Source of the DNA: Neobacillus sp. Marseille-Q6967
Lineage (GTDB): Bacteria; Bacillota; Bacilli; Bacillales; Cytobacillaceae
Assembly: GCF_946151075.1 (NCBI RefSeq)
Contig: NZ_OX267715.1
Span: 2,085,881-2,149,880, forward strand
DNA length: 64,000 nt
Direction of reading: 5' to 3'
The notes under the pieces: generated by a model
Database searches by the model: none
The model's input: only the letters and a program-made list of their open reading frames with translations
Told to the model about the DNA's origin: nothing
In this document: positions 33,892 through 43,389 of the stretch, in pieces
How positions within the stretch are numbered: the first letter of the stretch is position 1
How the letters are laid out: each line of letters opens with the position of its first letter
Program-made: the position numbers and the translations under genes

Positions 33892-35396
33892 AAGCTTCCC
33901 CACTGATGAACGATATCTTTTAAAAGATCCCATTTTAGATGTTTTTTCATTTTTGCTGCCAGTTGATCATATTTTTTATCTTTAAACTCCATGATGGAAA
34001 CTGGTTCTTTGGCGGGGATTCCTTTACTTTTTCGAATCCTATTTAGCCATTCATTTCTCCATTCATCGTTATGGAAAAGATGATGAAGATATGTCCCAAT
34101 AATTTGTCCATTTTTAACAAAATACCCTTCATCTGTTCCATTCTCAAGTTTTAAAAATGAACAGCCCTTCTCATGTAAAACCGTTTTACCTAAATGGATT
34201 TCATAACCTTCTACCATATATTTTCCATCTAGTCCAGTATCTTTATGGTGCACTCCTGAAACTCGAACCGTTTCTTTTTCTTCCAAAAAAATCGTTTTGC
34301 CAGGTATCCACCCTAAACCTTTTACCTTATGATCTAGAATTCCCGTATCCGATCCTGCTTTATCAATAATTTCTTCACCTAATATTTGATATCCTCCACA
34401 AATACCAATAATATGACCGCCATTTTCAATATGCATTTGGATCAGCTTATCCAGCTTACGGTCAATTATGGTTCGTAAATCGTTTATCGTACTTTTCGTC
34501 CCAGGGATAATCACCGCATCTGGCTTCCCAAATTCTGATGCGTGCTGAACCAATCGAATGCTGACATCTTCTTCATACAAAAATGGTTCTAAATCAGTAA
34601 AATTCGATATAAATGGAAGATGAATGACAGCAATGTCAAGAGGTTTATTATATCTGCTCGGTGCAAACTGTGCTTCTAAGGATAAGGAATCTTCCGCTTC
34701 AATCATATGATTTTCTACAAAAGGTAAAACACCTAGAACCGGGACCCCTGTTTTCTTTTCAATCCATTCGATTCCGTCTTCAAATAAGCTGATATCGCCT
34801 CGGAATTTATTAATAATCAAGCCTGCAACCCGTTGTCTTTCTTCTGGTTCTAAAAGTTCAAGGGTTCCTACTATACTGGCAAAAACACCGCCTCTGTCAA
34901 TATCGGCCACTAGCACAACGGGAACATCCGCCAATTCTGCAACCTTCATATTGACAAGTTCCCGGTCCTTTAAGTTAATTTCAACCGGACTTCCAGCCCC
35001 TTCAATGACAATTAAATCAAATTGGCTTTCTAACTGTTTCAAAGACTCGTTTATCACATGAAGCCCTTTTTCATAAAACTGCTCCCGATACCCTCTTCCG
35101 GAAAGAGTTTCCAGTCTCTTCCCTAAATAGACAATTTCTGAATCTTGATTCGATCTCGGCTTTAATAAAATTGGGTTCATCCATTCGGTTGCATCTATTT
35201 TCGCCGCTTCGGCTTGTATTCCCTGAGCTCTTCCTATTTCTTTCCCATCCTTGGTGACATAAGAGTTATTGGACATGTTTTGGGATTTAAAGGGAACGAC
35301 TCTGACACCCTCATTGACAAATAACCGGCACAGTGCAGTAACAATCATGCTTTTGCCAACATCGGATGAAGTTCCTTGAATCATAATGCCTTTCAC
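33888..35396 (-). CDS. cobQ: Cobyric acid synthase CobQ/CbiP
   Basis: 502 aa from a GTG start; the dethiobiotin-synthetase-like N-terminal amidase ATPase domain begins IQGTSSDVGKSMIVTALCR, and the C-terminal glutaminase-type domain carries the nucleophile Cys in GICGGYQ near residue 335 and a catalytic His near 440 (YLHHLFH). It amidates four carboxylates of adenosylcobyrinic acid a,c-diamide. Its presence without the earlier corrin-ring genes means that it can use imported cobyrinate-type precursors, or serve the salvage of hydrolysed cobinamide. Confidence 0.93.
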   Translation of the reverse strand: MKGIMIQGTSSDVGKSMIVTALCRLFVNEGVRVVPFKSQNMSNNSYVTKDGKEIGRAQGIQAEAAKIDATEWMNPILLKPRSNQDSEIVYLGKRLETLSGRGYREQFYEKGLHVINESLKQLESQFDLIVIEGAGSPVEINLKDRELVNMKVAELADVPVVLVADIDRGGVFASIVGTLELLEPEERQRVAGLIINKFRGDISLFEDGIEWIEKKTGVPVLGVLPFVENHMIEAEDSLSLEAQFAPSRYNKPLDIAVIHLPFISNFTDLEPFLYEEDVSIRLVQHASEFGKPDAVIIPGTKSTINDLRTIIDRKLDKLIQMHIENGGHIIGICGGYQILGEEIIDKAGSDTGILDHKVKGLGWIPGKTIFLEEKETVRVSGVHHKDTGLDGKYMVEGYEIHLGKTVLHEKGCSFLKLENGTDEGYFVKNGQIIGTYLHHLFHNDEWRNEWLNRIRKSKGIPAKEPVSIMEFKDKKYDQLAAKMKKHLKWDLLKDIVHQWGSL

Positions 35397-35989
35397 AACA
35401 TTACTCCTTTCATCAGGATCGGTACTCCTGCCTCAACTAAATAGGCATCGTCCGCTTCCTTAACCAAATGTTGATGAATCTGACCGAGGAGCCGCCCGTA
35501 AGTAAAAGTTAATGTATCACTAGAGAATGATTCATTTAACACTTCATTACTCACGACTATAAGTGCACTCACACGACTTTTAATAAGAGTAATTCCAGTA
35601 CAGATTTTTTCCACTATCGCTGCTGCATTTTGTTCTCCAAGGAATAACTCATTATTTAACAAGGTTGTTATACAATCTAAAAGAATAATATCCTTAGAAT
35701 CTAATTGATTTGCAATATCAGAAATACTAACGGATTTCTCTATTGTTCTCCAATGATATCCTGCTGATTCGCGGTCTTTCCGGTGTTTTAAAATTCGCTC
35801 CTTCATTTCCCGATCAGAGTCTACCCCTGTGGCAATATAACAAAGTTTCCCTCCCTGGCTGCTAACCATCTCCATCGCCAATTTTTCAGCGAATTGGCTT
35901 TTTCCGCTCCTTACACCGCCGGTAATAAAAATGAATGAAGATCGATCTTTTCGATACGTTGGATTAGATGAGTGTGAAGACCCATTCAA
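35393..35989 (-). CDS. cobU: Adenosylcobinamide kinase/guanylyltransferase CobU
   Basis: 198 aa. P-loop GGVRSGKS at residues 24-31, catalytic-type His near 71 in LKHRKDR, and the DCITTLLNNELF and VVSNEVLNE segments of the family are intact. It phosphorylates adenosylcobinamide and then adds GMP. The N terminus has ~18 extra residues before the first beta strand. It overlaps cbiB by 26 bp and cobQ by 4 bp. Confidence 0.93.
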   Translation of the reverse strand: MNGSSHSSNPTYRKDRSSFIFITGGVRSGKSQFAEKLAMEMVSSQGGKLCYIATGVDSDREMKERILKHRKDRESAGYHWRTIEKSVSISDIANQLDSKDIILLDCITTLLNNELFLGEQNAAAIVEKICTGITLIKSRVSALIVVSNEVLNESFSSDTLTFTYGRLLGQIHQHLVKEADDAYLVEAGVPILMKGVML

Positions 35990-36929
35990 AAAACATCCCC
36001 CCCAGCCATAAAAATACTAAAAACCATAGAACGGTTCGACTTAAAATCATATTAGTCATAAGTATATGCTCCGCTTGGATAGGAACGAGCGGCTCTCCCA
36101 TCCTAGCCCGGTCTGAAAGGATGCCTTTGTAATAATTTATCCCGCCAAGTTGAACCCCTAAAATGACGGCAACCGCTGCCTCACCCCAGCCGCTGTTCGG
36201 GCTAGGATGTTTCTTCGAGTCTTGGAATAAAACTTTCCATGCCCTCTTAGTCTCCATCCTTTGCGGTTTTGTTCCTAGAAGCATCAGTATTCCCGATATC
36301 CGGCTCGGAATCCAGTTCATTACATCATCCCATTTGGCAGATGCCCAGCCAAAATCTTTATATCGATCATTAAGATGCCCGACCATTGAGTCACAGGTAT
36401 TTGCAGCCCGATAGACCATCGCAAGCGGGGCACCGCCAATGAGTGCCCAAAATAATGGCGCTGTTACCCCGTCACTTGTATTTTCTGCAACCGTCTCAAT
36501 CGCACCTCGGGCGACTTCGCTTTCATCTAATATATCAGTATCTCTTCCAACGATATAAGAAAGCTTTTCTCTTGCCAGCTTAATATCCCCATTTTCTAAT
36601 GGGCGGTAAACAGCAAGTGAAGCTTCCTTTAAACTTTTTTGCGCTATCGTTGATGAAATGATGATACTTTCTACAGCAATTCCAACAACAGGATGAATCT
36701 TATAAGCTATCAATATCATAATTAGAACAATTGAAAAAACAAACAGTAAAATAAAAAGGAGCATGAACACTCCTTTTATTTTCTTATACCTTCCGTTATT
36801 TAGCCGTTTTTCTAGAATGGAAATGAGTGATCCAATCCATCTTACAGGATGCGGCCAATCCGGCGGGTCCCCAATGATCAAATCGATAATGTAAGCAAGA
36901 GTGATTGCTATTAAATGGAACATCATCAT
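35964..36929 (-). CDS. cbiB: Adenosylcobinamide-phosphate synthase CbiB/CobD
   Basis: 321-aa membrane protein; IIGDPPDWPHPVRWIG near the N terminus and VAENTSDGVTAPLFWALIGGAPLAMVYRAANTCDSMVGH are the CbiB hallmarks. It attaches aminopropanol (phosphate) to adenosylcobyric acid. No CobD-type threonine-phosphate decarboxylase is seen in the window. The start overlaps the stop of the btuD-cbiZ fusion by 4 bp. Confidence 0.92.
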   Translation of the reverse strand: MMMFHLIAITLAYIIDLIIGDPPDWPHPVRWIGSLISILEKRLNNGRYKKIKGVFMLLFILLFVFSIVLIMILIAYKIHPVVGIAVESIIISSTIAQKSLKEASLAVYRPLENGDIKLAREKLSYIVGRDTDILDESEVARGAIETVAENTSDGVTAPLFWALIGGAPLAMVYRAANTCDSMVGHLNDRYKDFGWASAKWDDVMNWIPSRISGILMLLGTKPQRMETKRAWKVLFQDSKKHPSPNSGWGEAAVAVILGVQLGGINYYKGILSDRARMGEPLVPIQAEHILMTNMILSRTVLWFLVFLWLGGMFFEWVFTLI

Positions 36930-38398
36930 TGATATTTCCTTTTTTGAGATTTTGTTATCGCTTCCACCGTGCAGTTATAAACACCTTTCCCAATCAACTT
37001 CCCTAAAGGGGTAACTGTCCCGGCAAATTCCAGCATTTTTCCAAATTGTAAAGCAGCAACTAAAATACTGTCTGTAGAAGTTCCTGTTGCAATGGTGCCT
37101 GTCACCCTATCTTGTACCTTTAAATCAAAGAGCGCCTTAGACTTTGCTTCTGTTGCGGCCATGATCGATTGAATGAAAGCTTCCTCGGTTAATTCACCGT
37201 TTACAAATATCCAAGTGTTAATGGTGCCAGGGACCGGTTCAAATGAATGCATTTCACTTTTCGAAGCATCAATGGCATTTCCGACACCAGCAGTCACAAC
37301 AACAAATATTGAAAAATCCTCCTGCTCTAAAAACGTATACGATACATCTTCCAGGAACACTGCTGTCATCATTCCTACTGATTCAGAAGGTTCAAAGCCT
37401 TTCGCTTTTAAAAAAAGTGCCATTTCATTTTGATGGTCACTGCAGTTATAATTTTTATCCACATGCCGATTTACAAAAGTATGATGCCAGCCTGTTCCGG
37501 AACCAATAACACCCGAAGACATTGTTCGCAATGGAATAGGCGCTTTTACCTCAATAAATTCTTGTGTCACCTTCAGCAGTCCTTCATGAATTACAACTTC
37601 TTTTGTATTTTCCTTTATCTCTGGTAATAACACCATTTGTGGTGCTGCAACCTTTGGATGCGGGTGCTTTTGAATATTGGTACGATAGACATCTTTTATT
37701 CTCTCTTCCCTTAAAACTTCATTGGGAATATGATTGATATTAATTCTTCCGTTTTCAAGTAAGAGCAAGCGGTCACAATATAAGCCTGCTAAATTTAAAT
37801 CATGAAAGATTGAAAGTACGGTTAACCCCGTTATGGTTGTCCATTGTTTTAAGAGATCCAATAATTCTTTTTGATAGGATAAATCTAAATGGTTGGTAGG
37901 CTCGTCCAGCAGGAGAATTTCAGGTTCCTGTGCGAGTGCTTGCGCCAGGAATACTCGTTGTCTTTCACCGCCTGATAACTCCTGAATATTTTTATTTTGC
38001 AGGGCGGAAACACCTGTCTGCTTCATGACCCGCTGAACAATTTCCTCATCCTTGGTCCCCCACGTCTGAAACCATCCTTTTTGATGTGCGTATCGGCCAA
38101 GAGAAACCGTTTCTTTTACTGAATAGGAAAAGGATTGAGCGGAATGCTGCGACAGTACGGCAACCTTTTTAGCAAGCTGTTTTGAATGATACTCTTGAAG
38201 TCTTTTCCCTTGAATAAAGATGTCCCCTTTTTCAATCGGCAAGATCCCGCTTATCATTTTTAATAAGGTTGTTTTGCCGCTTCCGTTAGGACCTAATATC
38301 CCAAACAGCTCTCCTGTTTGAACATCAAAGGAGATATCTTTTAATACCGATTCACCTGAATATCCGCCAGAAACTCGTTGCACGCTAAGCATTCTCAT
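36926..38398 (-). CDS. Fusion of B12 ABC transporter ATPase (BtuD) and adenosylcobinamide amidohydrolase (CbiZ)
   Basis: 490 aa. Residues 1-250: FecE/BtuD-type ATPase with Walker A GPNGSGKTT (36-44), LSGGERQR near 141, EILLLDEPTNHLD Walker B and a conserved switch His. Residues about 265-490: CbiZ domain (MSSGVIGSGTGWHHTFVNRHVDKNY, VVVTAGVGNAIDAS, GTIATGTSTDSIL), which hydrolyses the aminopropanol side chain so that incoming cobinamide or pseudo-cobamides can be rebuilt. It resembles the fused B. subtilis YvrA. Direct coupling suggests remodelling as corrinoids enter. Overlaps btuC by 4 bp. Confidence 0.93.
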   Translation of the reverse strand: MRMLSVQRVSGGYSGESVLKDISFDVQTGELFGILGPNGSGKTTLLKMISGILPIEKGDIFIQGKRLQEYHSKQLAKKVAVLSQHSAQSFSYSVKETVSLGRYAHQKGWFQTWGTKDEEIVQRVMKQTGVSALQNKNIQELSGGERQRVFLAQALAQEPEILLLDEPTNHLDLSYQKELLDLLKQWTTITGLTVLSIFHDLNLAGLYCDRLLLLENGRININHIPNEVLREERIKDVYRTNIQKHPHPKVAAPQMVLLPEIKENTKEVVIHEGLLKVTQEFIEVKAPIPLRTMSSGVIGSGTGWHHTFVNRHVDKNYNCSDHQNEMALFLKAKGFEPSESVGMMTAVFLEDVSYTFLEQEDFSIFVVVTAGVGNAIDASKSEMHSFEPVPGTINTWIFVNGELTEEAFIQSIMAATEAKSKALFDLKVQDRVTGTIATGTSTDSILVAALQFGKMLEFAGTVTPLGKLIGKGVYNCTVEAITKSQKRKYQ

Positions 38399-39456
38399 CC
38401 ACTCCTTTCCGTCTTTTTCCGTTGTAATAGAATAATTGCAAAAACTGGCGCACCAATGATTGCCGTTATAACGCCAATTGGCAACTCTGTTGGCGATATA
38501 ATCGTTCTTGAAATCAGGTCTGCTAAAATTAAAAAACCACTTCCGGTTATGATGGATAATGGCAGCAGATGCTTATGGTCCGGCCCCCAAAGTAATCTAG
38601 ATAGATGAGGAATGACCAGCCCCACAAAACCAATTGTACCGGAAACTGCCACCGCCGCTCCTGTTAAAACCGAACCTGCTGACAAGATGACCAGCTTTCT
38701 TTTTTGGACATTAACCCCCAAGTGATGTGCTCGTTCTTCCCCAAATGACATGGCATTTAATTCTTTTGTATTAAAAATTAGAATGGCTGAGCCAAGAATA
38801 AAAAATGGCACGATAATTTTTATGTATTCCCAACCTCTCATCGATACACTTCCCAATAACCATCCGATGATCTGCCGTAATTCATCTCCTGTTAAGGCAA
38901 TCATCAGGGATATAAGTGCTCCCAGAAAGGAACTAAAAATGATTCCTGTTAAAATAATGGTTTCCACTCTCATGGAACGTTCGATTTTACGGGCGAATGA
39001 AAGTACCAAAAAGATGGTAAGAAATGAAAACAATATACTTAAAACAGGTAACGTAAACCTTCCAACAAACGGAATGGTAAATTGAAAAAATAAAGTAATA
39101 ACAGCACCCAATGATGCTCCTGATGATACACCCAGTGTATAAGGATCCGCTAATGGATTTCTTAATAGACCTTGAAAGGCCGCTCCTGCAATCGCAAGAG
39201 CCGCCCCTACAAGTCCTGATAATAGAACCCTAGGTAAACGAATATTTAAAACAATACTCGAATACATCGGGTCGAAGTCTTCTATCGAAAATAGTCCAAA
39301 TAATTTGGCAAAAATAATTTGGATGATGGTAAAGATAGGAACCTGTACGGTGCCTATCGAAATCCCCAAAAGCATTGCCATGAGAAGGAAAAGCCCGGCT
39401 GCCGAATAGGCTGTGATTTTATTATTTAAAAACTTCCGGATAAACAGCCTTTGCAA
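38395..39456 (-). CDS. btuC: Cobalamin ABC transporter permease BtuC
   Basis: 353 aa with about ten helices, FecCD-type; RLPRVLLSGLVGAALAIAGAAFQGLLRNPLADPYTLGVSSGASLGA and FVGLVIPHLSRLLWGPDHK are the family landmarks. A TTG start at 39454-39456 lies inside btuF (35 bp overlap), with AGAGGA very near it; an internal start is possible. It forms the channel for corrinoid entry with the fused ATPase and BtuF. Confidence 0.9.
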   Translation of the reverse strand: MQRLFIRKFLNNKITAYSAAGLFLLMAMLLGISIGTVQVPIFTIIQIIFAKLFGLFSIEDFDPMYSSIVLNIRLPRVLLSGLVGAALAIAGAAFQGLLRNPLADPYTLGVSSGASLGAVITLFFQFTIPFVGRFTLPVLSILFSFLTIFLVLSFARKIERSMRVETIILTGIIFSSFLGALISLMIALTGDELRQIIGWLLGSVSMRGWEYIKIIVPFFILGSAILIFNTKELNAMSFGEERAHHLGVNVQKRKLVILSAGSVLTGAAVAVSGTIGFVGLVIPHLSRLLWGPDHKHLLPLSIITGSGFLILADLISRTIISPTELPIGVITAIIGAPVFAIILLQRKKTERSG

Positions 39457-40387
39457 GTTCCTCTACTCCTTCAACAATCCTTGGGCCTGAACGGGTCACG
39501 CTGTCCGAGTCTACGTCAATAACCTGCTTATTTTTAATAGCATTGACATTCTCCCAGCCTTTTCTGTTCAAAACCTGCTCCGTTGGGTTCTCGGTATAAT
39601 AGCCATATGTTGTAATAATAACATCTGGATTACGGCTGATCATCGCTTCTTGGTCCATTTGAATCCAGCCTTCTTGGTCAGCTGCAATATTTTCAGCATT
39701 TATCAAAGTAAACATTTCATTCATAAACGTATTCTTACCTGTCGTATAAATCTCTGGTGCAGGTGAAACTTCTATAAGTACCTTTTTCTTTTCTTTTATT
39801 TCAGCAGCCTTCGTTTTAATTTCCTCCAATTTATCCTTCATGGAAGTAATAAGTTCGTCCGCTTCCTTTGTTTCACCTGTTGCTTTTGCAATCATATCTA
39901 TAGAGTCATAAACATGCTCAAAATTCTGTGCATCATTTACTACTAACACATCAATGCCGGAATCTTTTAGCTGCTGAAGACCTTCCGCCCCGTTATGAGC
40001 ACTTGAAGCATGTGCTAATACTAGATCCGGCTTTAGGCTGATAATTTTTTCTAAATTAATTTCCATTCCGCCGATCTTTTCTTTTGACGCTACCTCTTCT
40101 GGGTAATTATCAAAATCGGATACACCAACCACTTTTTCCCCTAATCCTAAAGCAAAGGCAATTTCCGTATTACTTGGTATCAATGAGACGATTTTCCCTG
40201 GCTTTTCGTCAATTACTACTTCATTGTCCAATGCGTCCTTCACCGTAACTGGAAAAGTTAATTCTTCTGATTTTTGCTCTGTGTTTCCGTTACCTTGGTC
40301 CTTTGCAGATTCTTTTTGTTCACCACATGCTGCTAGCATTCCAAATGTTAGTAAAAGAACCAACAAAAGTGAAGATAATTTTTTCAT
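39422..40387 (-). CDS. btuF: Cobalamin-binding lipoprotein BtuF
   Basis: 321 aa. Lipoprotein signal with lipobox LAAC, then a polar linker and a class III periplasmic-binding fold (IVSLIPSNTEIAFALGLGEKVVGVSDFDNYP; LIEVSPAPEIYTTGKNTFM). BtuF-type receptors of Gram-positive bacteria capture cobalamin or cobinamide outside the cell. First gene of the operon, 75 bp behind the riboswitch terminator, ribosome site AGGGGGAAAAC. Confidence 0.92.
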   Translation of the reverse strand: MKKLSSLLLVLLLTFGMLAACGEQKESAKDQGNGNTEQKSEELTFPVTVKDALDNEVVIDEKPGKIVSLIPSNTEIAFALGLGEKVVGVSDFDNYPEEVASKEKIGGMEINLEKIISLKPDLVLAHASSAHNGAEGLQQLKDSGIDVLVVNDAQNFEHVYDSIDMIAKATGETKEADELITSMKDKLEEIKTKAAEIKEKKKVLIEVSPAPEIYTTGKNTFMNEMFTLINAENIAADQEGWIQMDQEAMISRNPDVIITTYGYYTENPTEQVLNRKGWENVNAIKNKQVIDVDSDSVTRSGPRIVEGVEELAKAVYPEVFK

Positions 40388-40461
40388 TGTGTTTTCCCCC
40401 TATGTATGTCTAATCTTAAAAAACATCATAAAAAAATATGCCTACCTAAAATTTTTACAAA

Positions 40462-40495
40462 ATAAAAAACATCTCCACGATATCGCAGAGATGTT
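40462..40495 (-). terminator. Riboswitch-controlled terminator before btuF
   Basis: AACATCTC (40468-40475) pairs with GAGATGTT (40488-40495); the minus strand continues TTTTTTATTTTG. Lying between the B12 riboswitch and btuF, it is the likely expression platform. Confidence 0.85.
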
Positions 40496-40554
40496 GGTTT
40501 GATTAGATTCCATTATTACAAAATGTAAAAAGATTCTAGTCTTCCACTCCTCCC

Positions 40555-40750
40555 TATCCTCGTAGGTTTTTTGGCGTACAAGAATAGGCAGGTTTCCTGG
40601 CTCATGGTCATGGCTCCCTATGTCTTCCCATCCAATGGACAGTGACATGGTATAGGTTGCTCCCATTTACAGTGGCGGGACCGCGTTGGCTTTACACCAA
40701 ACTTCCCTATTAAGCTAACATCTTTTTAAAGGATGTTCAGCACCTATCTT
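40555..40750 (-). promoter_or_regulatory. Cobalamin (B12) riboswitch
   Basis: Minus strand begins AGATAGGTGCTGAAC, contains GGGAAG, GCCACTG and TGGGAAG-type blocks, and the canonical B12 box AGCCAGGAAACCTGCC at about 40586-40601. It precedes btuF and should turn off the operon when adenosylcobalamin is plentiful. Confidence 0.95.
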
Positions 40751-40770
40751 CTAATTATTTTTTTATGATA

Positions 40771-40793
40771 GTCCTATTATATAGTAATAGGAC
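40771..40793. promoter_or_regulatory. Palindrome over the predicted start of the B12 operon
   Basis: GTCCTATT at 40771-40778 and AATAGGAC at 40786-40793, perfect 8-bp arms, 7-nt centre. The predicted start of transcription is near 40791. It could be an operator or a 5' mRNA hairpin; no regulator can be named. Confidence 0.45.
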
Positions 40794-40797
40794 CATT

Positions 40798-40826
40798 ATT
40801 GTATAAGTTTTTGCATATTTCTTCAA
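40798..40826 (-). promoter_or_regulatory. Promoter of the B12 salvage operon
   Basis: Minus strand TTGAAG (40821-40826), 17-bp spacer, TACAAT (40798-40803). It lies between the ribH stop (40837) and the riboswitch, so the B12 operon is independent of the riboflavin operon. Confidence 0.65.
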
Positions 40827-40836
40827 AAATCGACTT

Positions 40837-41307
40837 TTACTGTTCGATATTTCTACATAAGTTCGCCATTTCAATAGCAACGGATGCTGCATCCCAGCCC
40901 TTGTTTCCTGCTTTTGTTCCTGCACGTTCAATTGCCTGTTCAATCGAATCGGTGGTTAATACTCCAAAAATAACAGGAACGCCTGTTTCAAGAGTAATTT
41001 TTGAAACTCCCTTGGCTACTTCATTACAAACATAGTCAAAATGTGGAGTGGAGCCGCGAATAACCGTTCCTAACGTAATAACGGCATCATATTTTTTACT
41101 GTCTGCCATTTTTTTAGCGATAAGAGAAATTTCAAACGCACCCGGTACCCAGGCAATATCAACATCAGATTCACTTACACCATGTCTTTTAAGGGCATCC
41201 TCTGCACCACTTAATAACTTGCTTGTAATAAATTCATTAAAACGACCTACCACGATTCCTATTTTTAACCCAGATCCAACTAAATTACCTTCATAAATAT
41301 GTCCCAT
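40837..41307 (-). CDS. ribH: 6,7-dimethyl-8-ribityllumazine synthase RibH
   Basis: 156 aa from the ATG at 41305-41307 (GGAGG 8 nt upstream); an ATG five codons earlier overlaps that ribosome site and is rejected. Family motifs: [36 protein letters not shown] with the catalytic His, and [11 protein letters not shown]. Makes lumazine from the ribityl-pyrimidine and dihydroxybutanone phosphate, forming icosahedral shells in Bacillus. Last gene of the rib operon. Confidence 0.95.
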   Translation of the reverse strand: MGHIYEGNLVGSGLKIGIVVGRFNEFITSKLLSGAEDALKRHGVSESDVDIAWVPGAFEISLIAKKMADSKKYDAVITLGTVIRGSTPHFDYVCNEVAKGVSKITLETGVPVIFGVLTTDSIEQAIERAGTKAGNKGWDAASVAIEMANLCRNIEQ

Positions 41308-41361
41308 TGATGTAACCTCCATAAGTAAATTTTCTATTTTTAGGATTTGTTAAACTTAACT

Positions 41362-41392
41362 GTTGATTTCCGCTCCAAGCGCTCCAATCAAC
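41362..41392. repeat. Shortened copy of a GTTGATT...AATCAAC intergenic element (31 bp)
   Basis: GTTGATTTCCGCTCC, then AAGC, then GCTCCAATCAAC. It consists of the two ends of the full 128-bp element at 43390-43517 with the middle deleted. Confidence 0.75.
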
Positions 41393-41415
41393 AATGAGCA
41401 TTAAAACAGCCATTT

Positions 41416-42609
41416 TTAAAAATGAAACAGGTGCCCTAGTTTGTCTTGCTTTGTTTTTAGATAATTTGCGTTTTCTTTTCTCATTTCCATTTGAAGCGGG
41501 ACTCGTTCGACTACTTCAAGGTCATAACCTTTTATCCCTTTAATTTTCCGTGGATTATTCGTCAATAAACGCATTTGTTTAATTCCTAGATCTCTTAGGA
41601 TTTGGGCGCCAATACCGTATTCCCTTAAATCTGCTTTAAAACCAAGCTGTTCATTTGCCTCGACTGTGTCGTATCCCTGCTCCTGCAGCTTGTATGCCTT
41701 TAATTTATTTAACAAACCAATGCCGCGGCCTTCTTGACGCATATAAAGTAATACCCCAGCACCTTCTTGATTGATTTGATTTAAGGCTGCATGAAGCTGC
41801 GGCCCGCAATCACACCGGCAGGAGCCAAAAACATCTCCCGTTAAACACTCAGAATGAACACGGACGAGAACTGGTTTTTCAGGGTCAATCTCACCCTTTA
41901 CTAAAGCAACATGCTCTTTTTCATCAATTTCATTGGTATAGCCAATTGCCTTAAATTCTCCGAAATCGGTCGGCAATTGTATTTCCACTTCTCGTTTAAC
42001 AAGCTTGTCTTTTTTATTTCGGTATTCAATCAGGTCTTTTATCGTAATCATTTTTATATTTAAATCATCGGCGATTTTACGCAATTGCAGTACACGTGCC
42101 ATTGTTCCGTCTTCATTCATGATTTCGCAAATAACACCCGCCGGCTGGGAATCACATAACCTTGCCAAGTCAACTGCAGCTTCGGTATGACCCGTTCTCC
42201 TCAACACTCCACCTTTTTTTGCTACTAAAGGGAAAATGTGTCCTGGTCTTTTGAAATCAGATGGCTTCGATTCTGGGTCGAGCATTGACAGGACAGTTGC
42301 TGATCGTTCATAAGCGGATATCCCTGTAGTTGAATATTTGTGATCAATACTTACGGTAAAAGCGGTACCGTGTGGATCCGTATTGTTTGTCACCATAGGG
42401 AACAAGTCTAGTTTTTGTGCAATTTCCTCGTCAACAGGAACGCAGATTAATCCTCTTCCATGTGTAGCCATTAAGTTAATAACATCTGGTGTAGCTTTCT
42501 CTGCTAATGAGATAAAATCTCCTTCGTTCTCCCTGTCCTCATCATCACAAACGATAATAACCTTTCCCTGCTTTAATTCTTCTAAGGCTTCCTCAATCTT
42601 ATCAAACAT
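41416..42609 (-). CDS. ribBA: Bifunctional RibBA: DHBP synthase / GTP cyclohydrolase II
   Basis: 397 aa. N-terminal ~200 residues: 3,4-dihydroxy-2-butanone-4-phosphate synthase ([13 protein letters not shown] with acidic metal ligands, [27 protein letters not shown]). C-terminal half: GTP cyclohydrolase II with zinc cysteines in [18 protein letters not shown] and the [10 protein letters not shown] loop. It supplies both precursors of riboflavin. 72 bp downstream of ribE. Confidence 0.97.
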   Translation of the reverse strand: MFDKIEEALEELKQGKVIIVCDDEDRENEGDFISLAEKATPDVINLMATHGRGLICVPVDEEIAQKLDLFPMVTNNTDPHGTAFTVSIDHKYSTTGISAYERSATVLSMLDPESKPSDFKRPGHIFPLVAKKGGVLRRTGHTEAAVDLARLCDSQPAGVICEIMNEDGTMARVLQLRKIADDLNIKMITIKDLIEYRNKKDKLVKREVEIQLPTDFGEFKAIGYTNEIDEKEHVALVKGEIDPEKPVLVRVHSECLTGDVFGSCRCDCGPQLHAALNQINQEGAGVLLYMRQEGRGIGLLNKLKAYKLQEQGYDTVEANEQLGFKADLREYGIGAQILRDLGIKQMRLLTNNPRKIKGIKGYDLEVVERVPLQMEMRKENANYLKTKQDKLGHLFHF

Positions 42610-42681
42610 GCACGTTCTCCCCTTCCTGAAAGGATTTATTAATATTATTCTTTACATTAAATCAAAAGAATTGCGTGGATT

Positions 42682-43341
42682 TTAGGCAAAACCGTTTTCC
42701 TCTAAAAATTTCGCCGTAATACTAGATGGTCCTTTTTTCATTGTTTGAGCGGTTTGATTTGTTAAAAAATGTCCAACATACTTGCCAATCATATCGCATT
42801 CAAGATTAACAATATCACCAGGTCCTTTAAGCCCAAGGATTGATTCCGATAATGTATGAGGGATAATGGACAAAGTAAAACTTTCATCATTCACACCAAA
42901 AACAGTCAGGCTGGTACCATCAACAGCAATCGAACCTCTTAAAATAACGTATTTAAGCAATTCAGGGGGCGCTTCGATTTCATAGTAAATGGCATTTTCA
43001 TATTCTTTTTTACTTTTAATCGTACCTGTTCCATCAATATGTCCTGATACAAAGTGACCTCCAAAACGTCCCCCGGCAGCCATGGCCCTTTCAAGATTCA
43101 CTTTCGAACCTCGTTTAACTGCATTTAGACTAGATGCCCTTACTGTTTCTGGCATCACATCAACCGTGAAACGATTGGCAGAGAAAGTAGTAACGGTTAA
43201 ACATACTCCATTTACAGAGATACTGTCTCCTAAATGAACATCTTCAAGAATTTTCTTTGCTTCAATGGTCAGAACAAATGATTCACCAGTTCGTTGGATA
43301 TTTGCTACAACGCCTATTTCCTCAATAATTCCAGTAAACAT
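42682..43341 (-). CDS. ribE: Riboflavin synthase alpha chain RibE
   Basis: 219 aa, two lumazine-binding repeats: MFTGIIEEIG start, SVNGVCLTV in repeat 1 and SIAVDGTSLTV in repeat 2, plus GGRFGGHFVSGHIDG. Converts two lumazine molecules to riboflavin. It is the first coding gene of this operon; in B. subtilis the deaminase/reductase gene ribD stands before it, but here the 295 bp upstream hold a repeat and a terminator instead. Confidence 0.95.
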   Translation of the reverse strand: MFTGIIEEIGVVANIQRTGESFVLTIEAKKILEDVHLGDSISVNGVCLTVTTFSANRFTVDVMPETVRASSLNAVKRGSKVNLERAMAAGGRFGGHFVSGHIDGTGTIKSKKEYENAIYYEIEAPPELLKYVILRGSIAVDGTSLTVFGVNDESFTLSIIPHTLSESILGLKGPGDIVNLECDMIGKYVGHFLTNQTAQTMKKGPSSITAKFLEENGFA

Positions 43342-43389
43342 ATCGCTTGTTCTCCTTACATATGTTCTAACTAAAAATTAAACTTTCCT

